Shown here: in pieces, positions 9,060 to 17,510 of the stretch | Position numbering within the stretch: the first letter of the stretch is position 1 | Layout of the letters: each line of letters opens with the position of its first letter | NCBI RefSeq assembly: GCF_003610255.1 | Contig: NZ_RAPS01000001.1 | Location: forward strand, 6,413,001-6,477,000 | Reading direction: 5' to 3' | Length of the DNA stretch: 64,000 bases | Source of the DNA: Streptomyces sp. TLI_171 | Lineage (GTDB): Bacteria > Actinomycetota > Actinomycetes > Streptomycetales > Streptomycetaceae | Made by a program: the position numbers and the translations under genes | Notes under the pieces: model-generated | Seen by the model: the letters and a program-made list of their open reading frames with translations, nothing else | Database searches by the model: none | Told to the model about the DNA's origin: nothing

Positions 9060-9100
9060 ATGTTCGGCACGGGCCGCCAGGCTGGCGGCGTGCCGAACAT
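9060..9100. promoter_or_regulatory. 41-bp dyad at the trans-sulfuration/Lrp divergent control region
   Basis: ATGTTCGGCAC (9060-9070) is exactly complemented by GTGCCGAACAT (9090-9100). Inside it, GCCGCCAG (9073-9080) pairs with CTGGCGGC (9082-9089). Only the two bases at 9071-9072 break the symmetry. It overlaps the likely start codon of the Lrp gene, so it may be an autoregulatory operator or an mRNA hairpin. Confidence 0.6.
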
Positions 9101-9572
9101 TCCACGGGCCCGGGCTGCCGAGCTGGACGACGTCGACCGGGCGATCGTCCGGGCGCTGCGGGCCGACGCCCGGGTGCCGAACAACGCGCTGGCGGAGCGG
9201 GTCGGGGTCGCGCCGTCCACGTGCCTGGCGCGGGTGCGGGCGCTGCGCGAGCGCGGGGTGATCTCCGGCTACCACGCGGAGGTCGACCTGCCGGCGGTCG
9301 GGCTGCCGCTGCAGGCGATGATCTCGGTGCGGCTGCGGGCGCACACCCGGGAGCAGAACGGCAGTTTCCGCGCCGCCGCGCCGGACCTGCCGGGGGTGCT
9401 GGCGGTGTTCCACATGGCGGGCAGCGACGACTACCTGTTGCACGTCGCGGTGGCCGATCCGGAGGCGCTGCGCTGCTTCGTGGTCGACCACCTGACGACC
9501 CATCCGGCGGTCGCGCAGACCCGCACCAACCTGGTCTTCGAGCGGATCGCCGGTTCCAGCCCGGTGATCTGA
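9090..9572 (+). CDS. Lrp/AsnC family transcriptional regulator
   Basis: The N-terminal helix-turn-helix (DDVDRAIVRALRADARVPNN then VAPSTCLARVRALRERGVI) and the C-terminal RAM/ligand domain ending TNLVFERIAG are typical of Lrp/AsnC proteins. It probably senses an amino acid and controls the divergent trans-sulfuration gene. The GTG at 9090 gives a 160-residue protein that begins just before the DNA-binding domain. In-frame ATGs at 9060 and 9009 are possible but none of the three has a good ribosome site. The first and last codons of the dyad at 9060-9100 coincide with two of these starts. Confidence 0.87.
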   Translation: MPNIPRARAAELDDVDRAIVRALRADARVPNNALAERVGVAPSTCLARVRALRERGVISGYHAEVDLPAVGLPLQAMISVRLRAHTREQNGSFRAAAPDLPGVLAVFHMAGSDDYLLHVAVADPEALRCFVVDHLTTHPAVAQTRTNLVFERIAGSSPVI

Positions 9573-9590
9573 CGCGGCGTCGGGCCCGGG

Positions 9591-10460
9591 CTACAGCCGG
9601 CCGCGCCTGGCGGCCTGCAGGCCGCCCTGGAAGCGGGTCCGGGCGTTCAGCTCGGTCATCAGCTGGGCGATCCGGCGGGTCATCGTGCGCGGGGTGAGGC
9701 CGAGGCTGCGGGCGATCGCCGCGTCCTTCGCGCCGGCCGCCAGCAGGGCGAGCAACTCGCGGTCCCGGTCGTCGAGCTCGCCGGTGGCGCGGGCCGCGGC
9801 GAGTGGGGTGGCGCGCTCCCACAGCAGGTCGAAGCAGGTGACCAGGGCGGTCAGCGGCGGAGAGGGGCGGATCCAGAGCGCGGCGGTGGACTCGGTGGCC
9901 TCGAAGCTGAGCGGGATCATCGCGCACCGCCGGTCCGCGACCAGCATCTTCATCCGGACCGAGGGCAGGCTGCGGGCCTGTTCGCCGGCCTCCACGCAGC
10001 GCATCACGAAGTCCATCCGGGTGGAGCTCTCCAGGCCCGGCGCGTCGTACAGCACCCGGCACTCGACACCGCGGGCGAGCAGCTGGAACTCGATCGGGTT
10101 GTCCGTCGGGCTGTCGAAGTACGGCGGGCAGTCGATCGCCAACACCTCTTGCTGCGCGCCGAGTTGGAGCTGCTCCGCGCGGTGCCGCAGGGCGTCCTGG
10201 CCCTCCACCGGTTCGACCATCCCCCAGCCTTCGGCCGCGAGGTGCCCCCATGCTGGAGACCGACGGCCCGAGGTCGGCGTATGCCAGCGCCAACTCGCTT
10301 ACGCGGGTGCGGAGTCGGTCCAGATCGTGCTGGCGCTGGGCGGCCGGCGCGTCCACCGCGACCTCGGGCGGGGCGGCGGTGTACCTGGTGGGGCTGCCGG
10401 TCAGTCTGGTGCACTCTCCAGCGCGCCGAGACCCAGGGGTTCCAGCAGGTCGTCGGACAT
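9591..10460 (-). pseudogene. Decayed LuxR-family (TrmB-like plus LuxR HTH) regulator
   Basis: Three pieces in different frames make up one family. The start MSDDLLEPLGLGALES (ATG at 10460) hits a stop after 19 codons. A middle block with YTAAPPEVAVDAPAAQ follows in a second frame. A third frame from about 10220 carries VEGQDALRHRAEQLQ, the effector domain and a LuxR helix-turn-helix (LLALLAAGAKDAAIARSLGL). The N-terminal winged helix expected between the first two pieces is missing, and a palindromic repeat sits exactly at the second break. The gene appears inactive, although the C-terminal HTH is intact. Confidence 0.75.
10220..10249. repeat. Dispersed palindromic repeat inside the decayed LuxR gene
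   Basis: On the minus strand this reads as a run of five G, CACCTCGCGGCCGAAGGCT and a second run of five G. This form recurs in streptomycete intergenic regions. Its 19-base core GCGGCCGAAGGCTGGGGGA is found again exactly at 29168-29186. Here it marks the frame change between the middle and C-terminal blocks of the regulator. Confidence 0.65.
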
Positions 10461-10665
10461 GATCTCCAGGGTACGGCCGGCGGTGGCGAGTTGTGGCCAC
10501 TGTCCAGCATCCGCCGCCGCAGACCGGGCCGTTCGGCCTTACGGTACTAAGCATCGGTAATCTGTCCGGTTCCTTCGGACGGGGCAGGGCTGCCGAGCCC
10601 CGACGCGGCCGGACGACGGCGCCCCCCGCTCCCACCCGGTCGCCCCCGTTGTGAAGGGACCGACC

Positions 10666-11100
10666 ATGGCTGTCGCGGACCCACCCCAGACCGTGCGCTT
10701 CTGCCTGAGCCTGGCGACCGTACCCGCGTCCGTGCCCGAGGCGCGACGCAGCGTGCGCGCCGAACTCGCCGCTCGCGGCCTGGACGCGGACCATCCGCTG
10801 ACCGACACCGTGCTGCTGGTGGTCAGTGAGCTGGTCACCAACACGGTCCGGCACGCGGCCCCCCGCTCGCCCCGCACCACGCTCCAACTGGATTTCGCCC
10901 CCGACGAGCTGGCGATCCGGGTGCACGACCGCCATCCGCACTGCCCGCAGCGCCCGGAGGTCCCGCACCAGGACGGCAGCGGCGGCTGGGGGCTGAGCCT
11001 GGTGCACGAGCTGGCCGCGCTGGCGGGCGGCGGCACGGAGACGCTGGCCGACCCGGACGGCGGCGGCAAGACCATGGTGGTCCGGCTGCCGCTCGGCTGA
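10666..11100 (+). CDS. ATP-binding anti-sigma-type regulator (HATPase_c, RsbW-like)
   Basis: This 144-residue GHKL ATPase domain protein has the N box ELVTNTVRHA, a degenerate second motif (IRVHDRHPH) and the GGWGLSLVHEL glycine motif. Such stand-alone domains are abundant in streptomycetes and act as anti-sigma factors or partners of SpoIIE-type phosphatases, often in control of development. No cognate anti-anti-sigma or sigma gene is adjacent. The ATG at 10666 has an AAGGGA site six bases upstream. Confidence 0.88.
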   Translation: MAVADPPQTVRFCLSLATVPASVPEARRSVRAELAARGLDADHPLTDTVLLVVSELVTNTVRHAAPRSPRTTLQLDFAPDELAIRVHDRHPHCPQRPEVPHQDGSGGWGLSLVHELAALAGGGTETLADPDGGGKTMVVRLPLG

Positions 11101-11218
11101 GCCGCTCGGTGGCGGCGTGGGGAGGCTGGCGCGGGGCCGGCGCCGTGTCCCGGCGGACGCCGGTTGGGAAGACGATCGTCGGACGACCCCGCGGCTCCAC
11201 TCTGCTGCACGGCCCCAG

Positions 11219-11241
11219 TTATTGCAAGTAACTCGCAATAA
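11219..11241. promoter_or_regulatory. AT-rich 23-bp dyad of unknown role
   Basis: TTATTGC and GCAATAA arms surround AGT-A-ACT, so 10 of 11 base pairs match around one central base. The site is unusually AT-rich for this genome and lies between the 3' ends of two convergent genes, where an operator would not be expected. It may be a relic control site. Confidence 0.45.
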
Positions 11242-11255
11242 GGCCGGAGGCGGGG

Positions 11256-12416
11256 CTAGCAGCGGCGCAGCGCCCCCGGTGCGCGCAGGCTCTCCAGCGA
11301 CGGGTAGCCGTCCACCGCCATCAGCAGGTCCGCCTCCGCCAGCAGCGACCGCAGCACGTGCACCACGCCCGCCTCGCCGCCCAGCGCCAGCCCGTACACG
11401 TAGGGCCGCCCGACGCCGACCGCGGTCGCACCCAGGGCCAGCGCCTTCACCGCGTCCGCGCCGCTGCGCACCCCCGAGTCGAACAGCACCGGCAGGCCGT
11501 CCGCGGCCTCGACCACCTCGGCCAGCGACTCCAGCGCGGGCAGCCCGCCGTTCGCCTGCCGGCCGCCGTGGTTCGAGCAGTACACGCCGTCGATGCCCGC
11601 GTCCTTCGCGCGGCGCACGTCCTCCGGGTGGCACAGGCCCTTCAGGACGATCGGCAAGCCGGTCAGCGACCGCAGCCACGGCAGGTCGTCCCAGGTCAGC
11701 GGGTTGCCGAAGATCTGCACCCAGTCCATCACCGCACCCCGGGGATCCCCGTCCGGGTCCCGCAGCCGGGCCCGGAACACCGGGTCCGAGGTGTAGTTGG
11801 CCAGGCAGTGCCCGCGCAGCTGCGGGAAGCTCCCGCTGCCCAGGTCGCGCGGCCGCCAGCCGGTCACCCAAGTGTCCAGGGTGACCACGATCGCCTTGTA
11901 CCCGGCCGCCTCCGCACGGTGCACCAGCGACTCCGCGAGCGCCCGGTCGGTCGGCGTGTACAGCTGGAAGAACCCCGGAGCGTCGCCCAGTGCGTCCGCG
12001 ACCTGTTCCAGCGGGTCCACCGACAGCGTCGAGGCCACCATCGGCACCCCCGTCCGGGCGGCGGCCCGGGCCGTCGCCAGGTCCCCGTGCCCGTCCGGCG
12101 CGCACAGCCCGACCACGCCGACCGGCGCCAGGAACAGCGGCGAGGCCAGCTCCAGCCCGAACAGGCTCACCCGCAGGTCGCGCTCCTTCGCGCCCACCAG
12201 CATCCGCGGCACCAGCCCCCACCGCTCGAAGGCGGCGGCGTTCGCCCGCTGGGTGTGCTCGTCGCCCGCCCCGCCCGCCACGTACGACCACAGCTCCGGC
12301 GCCAGCGCGGCGTGCGCCCGCTCCGCCAGCCCTGCGTACGTCATCGGGTACTTCGGCGCGACGCCGAACAGCGCCTCGAAGTAGATCTCGTTCTGGTAGT
12401 CGCCGAACTGCGGCAC
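11256..12416 (-). CDS. FMN-dependent alpha-hydroxy-acid oxidising enzyme (lactate 2-monooxygenase-like)
   Basis: This 386-residue FMN TIM-barrel protein carries the family signatures: WSYVAGGAGDE, PLFLAPVGV, FFQLYTP, the FMN lysine in IVLKGLCHPED, the catalytic His/Arg in SNHGGRQANGG and LFDSGVRSGADAVKALALGA. The start FGDYQNEIYFEALFGVAPKYP is typical of lactate 2-monooxygenases, which turn L-lactate into acetate, CO2 and water, rather than of plain lactate dehydrogenases. The GTG at 12416 follows GAGGAGC. It lies downstream of a LacI gene on the same strand, 88 bp away, so the two could be co-regulated. Confidence 0.9.
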   Translation of the reverse strand: MPQFGDYQNEIYFEALFGVAPKYPMTYAGLAERAHAALAPELWSYVAGGAGDEHTQRANAAAFERWGLVPRMLVGAKERDLRVSLFGLELASPLFLAPVGVVGLCAPDGHGDLATARAAARTGVPMVASTLSVDPLEQVADALGDAPGFFQLYTPTDRALAESLVHRAEAAGYKAIVVTLDTWVTGWRPRDLGSGSFPQLRGHCLANYTSDPVFRARLRDPDGDPRGAVMDWVQIFGNPLTWDDLPWLRSLTGLPIVLKGLCHPEDVRRAKDAGIDGVYCSNHGGRQANGGLPALESLAEVVEAADGLPVLFDSGVRSGADAVKALALGATAVGVGRPYVYGLALGGEAGVVHVLRSLLAEADLLMAVDGYPSLESLRAPGALRRC

Positions 12417-12503
12417 CGGTGCTCCTCGGAGTGGGGGAAGGCGCTGGAGGGAAGGCCACACTCCATCGATCGCCGAACGGCGGTCAAGGGTCCGGCGGGT
12501 CCG

Positions 12504-13492
12504 TCAGCCGCCGCGCACCAGCAGGGTGGTCGGAACGGTCTCGGTGCGCGGCGGCGTGCTGTCGCCGTCCAGCCGGGCCAAGGCCAGCCTCGCCGCGGTC
12601 GCGCCCAGCAGCGCAGGGGCCTGGGCGACCGCGGACAGCGGCGGGTCGAGCACGTCCGCGAGCGGCAGGTCGTCGAAGGCGAGCAGCGCGACCTCGCGGC
12701 GGTCGGCCCGGCCGAGCGCCAGCACCGCGCCCGTCGCGGCGTTCACGTTCGAGGCGAACAGCGCCGTCGGGGGCTGCGCGAGCGCCAGCAGCCGCAGCAC
12801 CGCGCGCTCCACCTCCGCGACCGTGCGGGCCCCGCGACCAGCGCCGGGTCCTCGGGCAGCCCCGCGGCGGCCAGCGCGTCCCGGTAGCCCGCCAGGCGCT
12901 CCCGGCGGGTGTACAGCGAGGCCGGCAGGTCGCCGAGGAAGCCGACCCGGCGGTGGCCCGTGCCCAGCAGGTGCGCGACGCCCTCCCGGGCGCCCTCCCG
13001 GTTGGAGGACACCACGCAGTCCGCGCCCGGGCCCGGACGGTCCAGGAACACCAGCGGGACGCCCGCCGCGCGGGCCGCCCCCAGCGCCTCCCCGCCGCCC
13101 GCGGGCACCACCAGCAGGGCACTCGTCCGGCGCGCCAGGAACGCCCCCACCACCTCCGCCTCACGCCCCGGATCGCCGCCCGAGCAGCCCAGCAGCACCG
13201 TCAGCCCGCGGGCCCGCACCGCCTCCTCCACGCCGCCCGCGAGCGCCCCGAAGAACGGGTTGCCGAGGTCCGGCAGGACCAGGCCCACCGTCGAGTCCGG
13301 GCCGCCGGTCCGGATGCTGCGCGCCATCAGGTTCGGCCGGAACCCCAGCCGCTCCACCGCCGCCAGCACACGCTCCCGGGTCGCCGCCGCCACCGGGCCC
13401 TCCCCGTTCAGCACCCGTGACACCGTCTTCGCGCTGACCCCCGACTCCCGCGCCACGTCGTGCAAGGTCGGACGCCGATCCACCACCGCCAC
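12504..13492 (-). pseudogene. LacI family regulator, interrupted by a single-base frameshift
   Basis: The N-terminal LacI helix-turn-helix is complete (TLHDVARESGVSAKTVSRVLNGEG), followed by the hinge and periplasmic-binding-like domain. The frame breaks after ALVAG at about bases 12827-12833. The remainder (from VERAVLRLLALAQPPTALFASN to the stop at 12504) is intact in the next frame. One extra base in the GGGCCCC run would restore a protein of about 329 residues. The GTG at 13492 follows a GGAGGAG site. It is divergent from an AraC-type gene and upstream of the lactate-monooxygenase-like gene. Confidence 0.85.
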
Positions 13493-13588
13493 CCCGTCTC
13501 TCTCCTCCTCCGCCGGACGGGACGACGGTACCCCCGCGCTCCCGGCGGAAGATCGACCGGAGGTAGCCTGAACGCGGATGTGGTGACC

Positions 13589-14500
13589 ATGCGAGCGAAC
13601 GAAACCGCGACGTCCGGGACGGCGATCCCCGAGGTCCCGTTCACCGCGCCACCCGGCGGACCGGCCGGCGTCGAGGTGATGACCCTCGCCGAACTGCGCG
13701 CCCGCCGGGCCACCGCCACCGGCCGGAACTTCCACCGCCCGCAGCGCCCCGCCTTCCACCACCTGCTCACCCTCGACCACGGCACCCTGTGCCACACCGT
13801 CGACTTCACCGAACACGCCGTCGGGCCCGGCAGCTGGCTGTGGGTCCGCCCCGGGCAGGTCCAGCAGTGGGGCGGACTCGACGGCGCCGACGGCACCTTG
13901 GTGCTCTTCGAACCCGGCTTCCCGGACCCGGCGACGGTCGCCGCCGCCCGCCTCGACGACGTCTTCGCCGCCGCCGTCGTGCACACCACGGGCCCCGACC
14001 GCGACGCGCTCCGGCACGCCCTCCAGCACCTCCACCGCGAGTACGCCGCCGGCGCGGAGCTGCCCGCCGACATCCACCACGCGCTGCTGCGCCACCTGCT
14101 CGCCGCGCTGCTGCTCCGCCTCGCCAACCCGGCCACCCCGTGCGGCAGCGCCGCCACCGAGCCCGGCGAGACCTACCGCCGCTTCCGTCAGGCCGTCGAG
14201 CACCGCTTCACCCGCACCCGCCGGGTCGAGGACTACGCGCGACTCCTCGGCTACTCGCCGCGAACGCTGTCCCGCGCGACCCTCGCCGCCGCCGGCGTCG
14301 GCGCGAAGGAGTTCGTCGACCGCCGCGTCGTCCTGGAGGCCAAGCGCCTGCTCGCCCACAGCGACAGCTCCGCCGCCCGCATCGCCGACCACCTCGGCTT
14401 CGCCGACGCCGCCAACTTCGCCAAGTTCTTCCACCAGCGCACCGGCACCACCCCCATCGCCTTCCGCACCGCGGTCCGCGGCACCGCGGACCCCGAGTGA
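13589..14500 (+). CDS. AraC family transcriptional regulator
   Basis: The protein has an N-terminal cupin sensor domain (FHRPQRPAFHHLLTLDHG, then WLWVRPGQVQQW) and a C-terminal double helix-turn-helix with YARLLGYSPRTLSRA and the final ADHLGFADAANFAKFFHQRTG. Such cupin-AraC regulators sense small ligands; the target is unknown. ATG at 13589 gives 303 residues; the start is uncertain because the ribosome site is weak. The gene is divergent from the LacI gene, about 96 bp apart. Confidence 0.88.
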   Translation: MRANETATSGTAIPEVPFTAPPGGPAGVEVMTLAELRARRATATGRNFHRPQRPAFHHLLTLDHGTLCHTVDFTEHAVGPGSWLWVRPGQVQQWGGLDGADGTLVLFEPGFPDPATVAAARLDDVFAAAVVHTTGPDRDALRHALQHLHREYAAGAELPADIHHALLRHLLAALLLRLANPATPCGSAATEPGETYRRFRQAVEHRFTRTRRVEDYARLLGYSPRTLSRATLAAAGVGAKEFVDRRVVLEAKRLLAHSDSSAARIADHLGFADAANFAKFFHQRTGTTPIAFRTAVRGTADPE

Positions 14501-14610
14501 CCGGCCCGCCGCGCGTCACCGTCCGGTTCCGATCCGGTGCGGAATGCCGGGATCGGTGTTCCGGGGCGGGGCGGCCGTTCTAAGGTGCGGGTGAAGAAGA
14601 TCCGTCGGGT

Positions 14611-16287
14611 ATGAAGGTCGTGTGCTCGGCGCAACCGGCTGAGGGGTACGGGACGTTGGAGACTCTCGGCGAGGGCGATCCGCGCGTGCTGGGGCCGTTC
14701 CGGCTGCTCGGGCGGCTCGGGGCGGGCGGGATGGGCGAGGTGTTCCTCGGCCGGACGGCCGGCGGGCGGACGGTGGCGGTGAAGACGGTCCGTCAGGAGT
14801 TCGCGGGGGACCAGGAGTTCCGCCAGCGGTTCCGGCAGGAGGTGGCGGCGGCGCGCCGGGTCGGCGGCCGGTGGACCGCGCCGGTGCTGGACGCCGACAC
14901 CGAGGGCGCGCAGCCCTGGGTGGCCACGGGGTACGTGGCGGGGCCGTCGTTGGGCGGTGCGGTGCGGCAGTTCGGCCCGCTGCCGCCGGCCACCGTGCGG
15001 GCGCTCGGCATCGGCCTGGCGGACGCGCTGGCGGCCGTGCACGCGCTCGGGCTGGTGCACCGCGACGTCAAGCCGTCGAACGTGCTGCTGGCGCTGGACG
15101 GGCCGCGGTTGATCGACTTCGGGATCGCCCGGGCGCTGGACGCCACCTCCGCCCTGACCCGCTCCGGCTACATGGTCGGCTCGCCCGGGTTCATGTCGCC
15201 CGAGCAGGCCCGCGGCCGCCCGGCCGGACCGCCCGGCGACGTGTTCGCGTTCGGCGCGGTGCTCGCCTTCGCGGCCACCGGCCGCGCCCCGTTCGGCGAG
15301 CAGGACAGCGCCGCCGGGCTGCTCTACCGGATCGTCCACGAGGAGCCCGAACTCGACGGGCTGGACGGCGAGTTGCTGGAGCTGGTGCGGGCCTGCCTGG
15401 CGAAGGACGCGGACCGCAGGCCGACGCCGGACGCCGTCCGGGAGCACCTGCTGCAGGGCGGGACCAGGCTCGGCGAGCGCGGCTGGCTGCCCGCGGCGCT
15501 CTCCGAGGAGGTGGCGCGGATGGCCGTCTCCCTGCTGGACCTGGAGTCCCAGCCCGAACCCGACCGGCCGCCCGCCCCGACCGTGCTCGCCGCCCCGGCC
15601 GCCCCGTACCCCGCCCCGTACTCCGCGCCGACCGCACCGCTGCCGTCCTTCGGACCGCCGCTGCCGCCGCTCGGGGCGCCCACCCCCGCAGGGGCGTACC
15701 CGGTGGGCGGGCCGACGGCCGTCCGGCCCGCGGGGCGGCGGTGGCTGCCGATGGCGGCGACCGGCGTGGTGGCCGCGGTGCTGGCGGGACTCGGCGTCTG
15801 GGCCGCGACGGGCGGCCTCGGCGGCGGCGGGACGCCCGGTGGAGCCGCGACGACGTCCGCGCACGACAGCGCGGCGGCCGCCGCCCCGGTCCCCGACCCG
15901 TCGTCCGGTCCCTCGCGCGCGTCGAGCGCGTCGAGTTCGCCGAACGGCGCGGTGCCGAAGGCGTTCCTGGGCACCTTCGAGGGGCCGATCGACTCGACCA
16001 CCTTCCGGATGCGGATCGCCGTCCGGTTCACCGTCCACCAGGGATCGGTCGGCCAGGCGGTCGCCGACGTGGAGAGCGACGGTGGCAGCAACACCGGTCG
16101 GACGGTGTGCACCAACAAGGCGGCGCTGGTGTCCGCGAGCGAGTCCCGGCTGGTGTTCCGGGCGCTGTCGAACACCAGCAACGCGGGCTGCTCGCCGCTG
16201 CCGGGCGATGCCGTCGTCACGGTCAACCAGGACGGCTCGCTGCACTTCGTGCAGGACAGTTTCACCGGCGAGATGACCCGCCGTTAG
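14611..16287 (+). CDS. Membrane Ser/Thr protein kinase (PknB-like)
   Basis: A Hanks-type kinase domain covers about residues 27-290: the glycine loop GRLGAGGMGEVF, ATP lysine Lys58, HRDVKPSN with catalytic Asp152, and DFG Asp169. A Pro/Ala-rich juxtamembrane linker follows. One transmembrane helix lies at about 378-404 and a 150-residue extracellular domain with two Cys follows, without PASTA repeats. It probably senses an external signal and phosphorylates cytoplasmic targets. The start is uncertain: ATG 14611 has no clear ribosome site, and a later TTG before ETLGEGDPRVLGPF is possible. The 3' end overlaps the convergent gene by 26 bp. Confidence 0.92.
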   Translation: MKVVCSAQPAEGYGTLETLGEGDPRVLGPFRLLGRLGAGGMGEVFLGRTAGGRTVAVKTVRQEFAGDQEFRQRFRQEVAAARRVGGRWTAPVLDADTEGAQPWVATGYVAGPSLGGAVRQFGPLPPATVRALGIGLADALAAVHALGLVHRDVKPSNVLLALDGPRLIDFGIARALDATSALTRSGYMVGSPGFMSPEQARGRPAGPPGDVFAFGAVLAFAATGRAPFGEQDSAAGLLYRIVHEEPELDGLDGELLELVRACLAKDADRRPTPDAVREHLLQGGTRLGERGWLPAALSEEVARMAVSLLDLESQPEPDRPPAPTVLAAPAAPYPAPYSAPTAPLPSFGPPLPPLGAPTPAGAYPVGGPTAVRPAGRRWLPMAATGVVAAVLAGLGVWAATGGLGGGGTPGGAATTSAHDSAAAAAPVPDPSSGPSRASSASSSPNGAVPKAFLGTFEGPIDSTTFRMRIAVRFTVHQGSVGQAVADVESDGGSNTGRTVCTNKAALVSASESRLVFRALSNTSNAGCSPLPGDAVVTVNQDGSLHFVQDSFTGEMTRR

Positions 16288-17236
16288 CGGCCGTGCGGTG
16301 GGTGAAGGCGGTGCGGTAGGCGGTGGGGGTCAGACCGGTGTGCCGGACCAGGTGCCTGCGCAGTGAGTCGGGGGTCGCCAGGCCGCTGAGTTCGGCGACC
16401 CGCGGGACGGGAAGCTCGGTGGTTTCGAGCAACTCCTGCGCCCGGTGGATTCGTTGGTGCAGCAGCCACTGGAGCGGGGTCATGCCGGTCTCGGCGTCGA
16501 ACCGCCGGGTGAGGGTCCGGACGCTGACCTTCGCGTGCGCGGCCAGCGCCTCCCGGCCGAGCGGCCGGTGCAGCCGCTCCAGCGCCCAGGCCCGGGTCGC
16601 GGCCAGCGAGGCGGCGCCGCGCTCGGGCGGCAGTGGGGAACGGATGAACTGGGCCTGCCCGCCCGGGCGGACGGGCGCGGCGACGATCAGGCGGGCGGCC
16701 GCGTTGGCTGCGGCCGCGCCGTGGTCGAGGCGGATCAGGTGCAGGCACAGGTCGATGCGCGCGGAGAGTCCGGCCGAGGTCAGCACGGTGCCGTCCTCGA
16801 CGAACAGCACGTCCGGACGGAGCGTCACCTGCGGGTAGCGCCGGGCGAATTCGGCCGAGCGGGCCCAGAAGGTGGTGGCGGTGCGCCCGTCGAGCAGCCC
16901 GGCCTCGGCGAGGACGAACGCGCCGGTGCAGATCGAGGCGATCCGGGCGCCGCGCGCGTGGGCGCGGCGCAGCGCGTCGAGGACGCCGGGGTCGATGTCC
17001 TCGCGGGCCCCGGTGCCGGTGACCAGCACGGTGTCCGCCTCGTCGACGACGGCCAGGCCGTGGGTGACGGCGACCTGCAGGCTCCCGTTGGCGGCGACCG
17101 GCCCGGGCGCGCTGGAGCACACCTGCACGCGGTAGACCTGCCGACCGTCGACCAGGGCCTCGCCGAGGACCAGGTCCGGGATGGACAGATCGAAGGCAGT
17201 GACGGGCGGAACGGCCACGACGGCGACACGGTGCAC
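16262..17236 (-). CDS. GlxA-family regulator (DJ-1/PfpI domain plus AraC HTH)
   Basis: The first 190 residues form a class I glutamine-amidotransferase-like DJ-1/PfpI domain with the nucleophile elbow ASICTGAFVLAEAGLL. The C terminus is an AraC double helix-turn-helix (LAAHAKVSVRTLTRRF, then ELSGLATPDSLRRHL). This is the GlxA regulator family, in which the DJ-1 domain is used for sensing. The GTG at 17236 has GGAGGGG seven bases upstream. It is divergent from an epimerase-like gene and is likely to control it. Confidence 0.92.
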   Translation of the reverse strand: MHRVAVVAVPPVTAFDLSIPDLVLGEALVDGRQVYRVQVCSSAPGPVAANGSLQVAVTHGLAVVDEADTVLVTGTGAREDIDPGVLDALRRAHARGARIASICTGAFVLAEAGLLDGRTATTFWARSAEFARRYPQVTLRPDVLFVEDGTVLTSAGLSARIDLCLHLIRLDHGAAAANAAARLIVAAPVRPGGQAQFIRSPLPPERGAASLAATRAWALERLHRPLGREALAAHAKVSVRTLTRRFDAETGMTPLQWLLHQRIHRAQELLETTELPVPRVAELSGLATPDSLRRHLVRHTGLTPTAYRTAFTHRTAANGGSSRR

Positions 17237-17510
17237 GACCCGACCCCTCCCAACGGCCGACGACCGGGCCACCACCCTACGTGCCGCGAACCGGCCCCCC
17301 GGCCCCGGCCCACGCGCTCCGGGGCCCGGAGGGCGGTCCACCAGCCGTGCGACGAGGTCCGCTCCCGACGGCAAGGGGGCCGGGGTGGCCCGAACTGCCG
17401 GACAGCTGGCATTCGGGTCACTGTCTCACGGCCCGTCAGGAACGGAGGCTGGTAGGGCCGGTGCGCGAGTCGCCCGGCGGACGGCTTCCGACCGAGAGAA
17501 GAGTGCCCCC

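Noticed and set aside
7669..12459. A minus-strand open frame of almost 1600 codons
   Set aside because: It runs through several real genes in the wrong frame. In 73% GC DNA stop codons are rare in shadow frames, and the product is Arg/Pro/Gly-rich without domains. Only the parts that match LuxR and other families are used.
17311..17331. Short CTCCGG/CCGGAG palindrome in the GlxA/epimerase gap
   Set aside because: Six-base G/C palindromes are expected by chance in this DNA, and it is not centred on either promoter.
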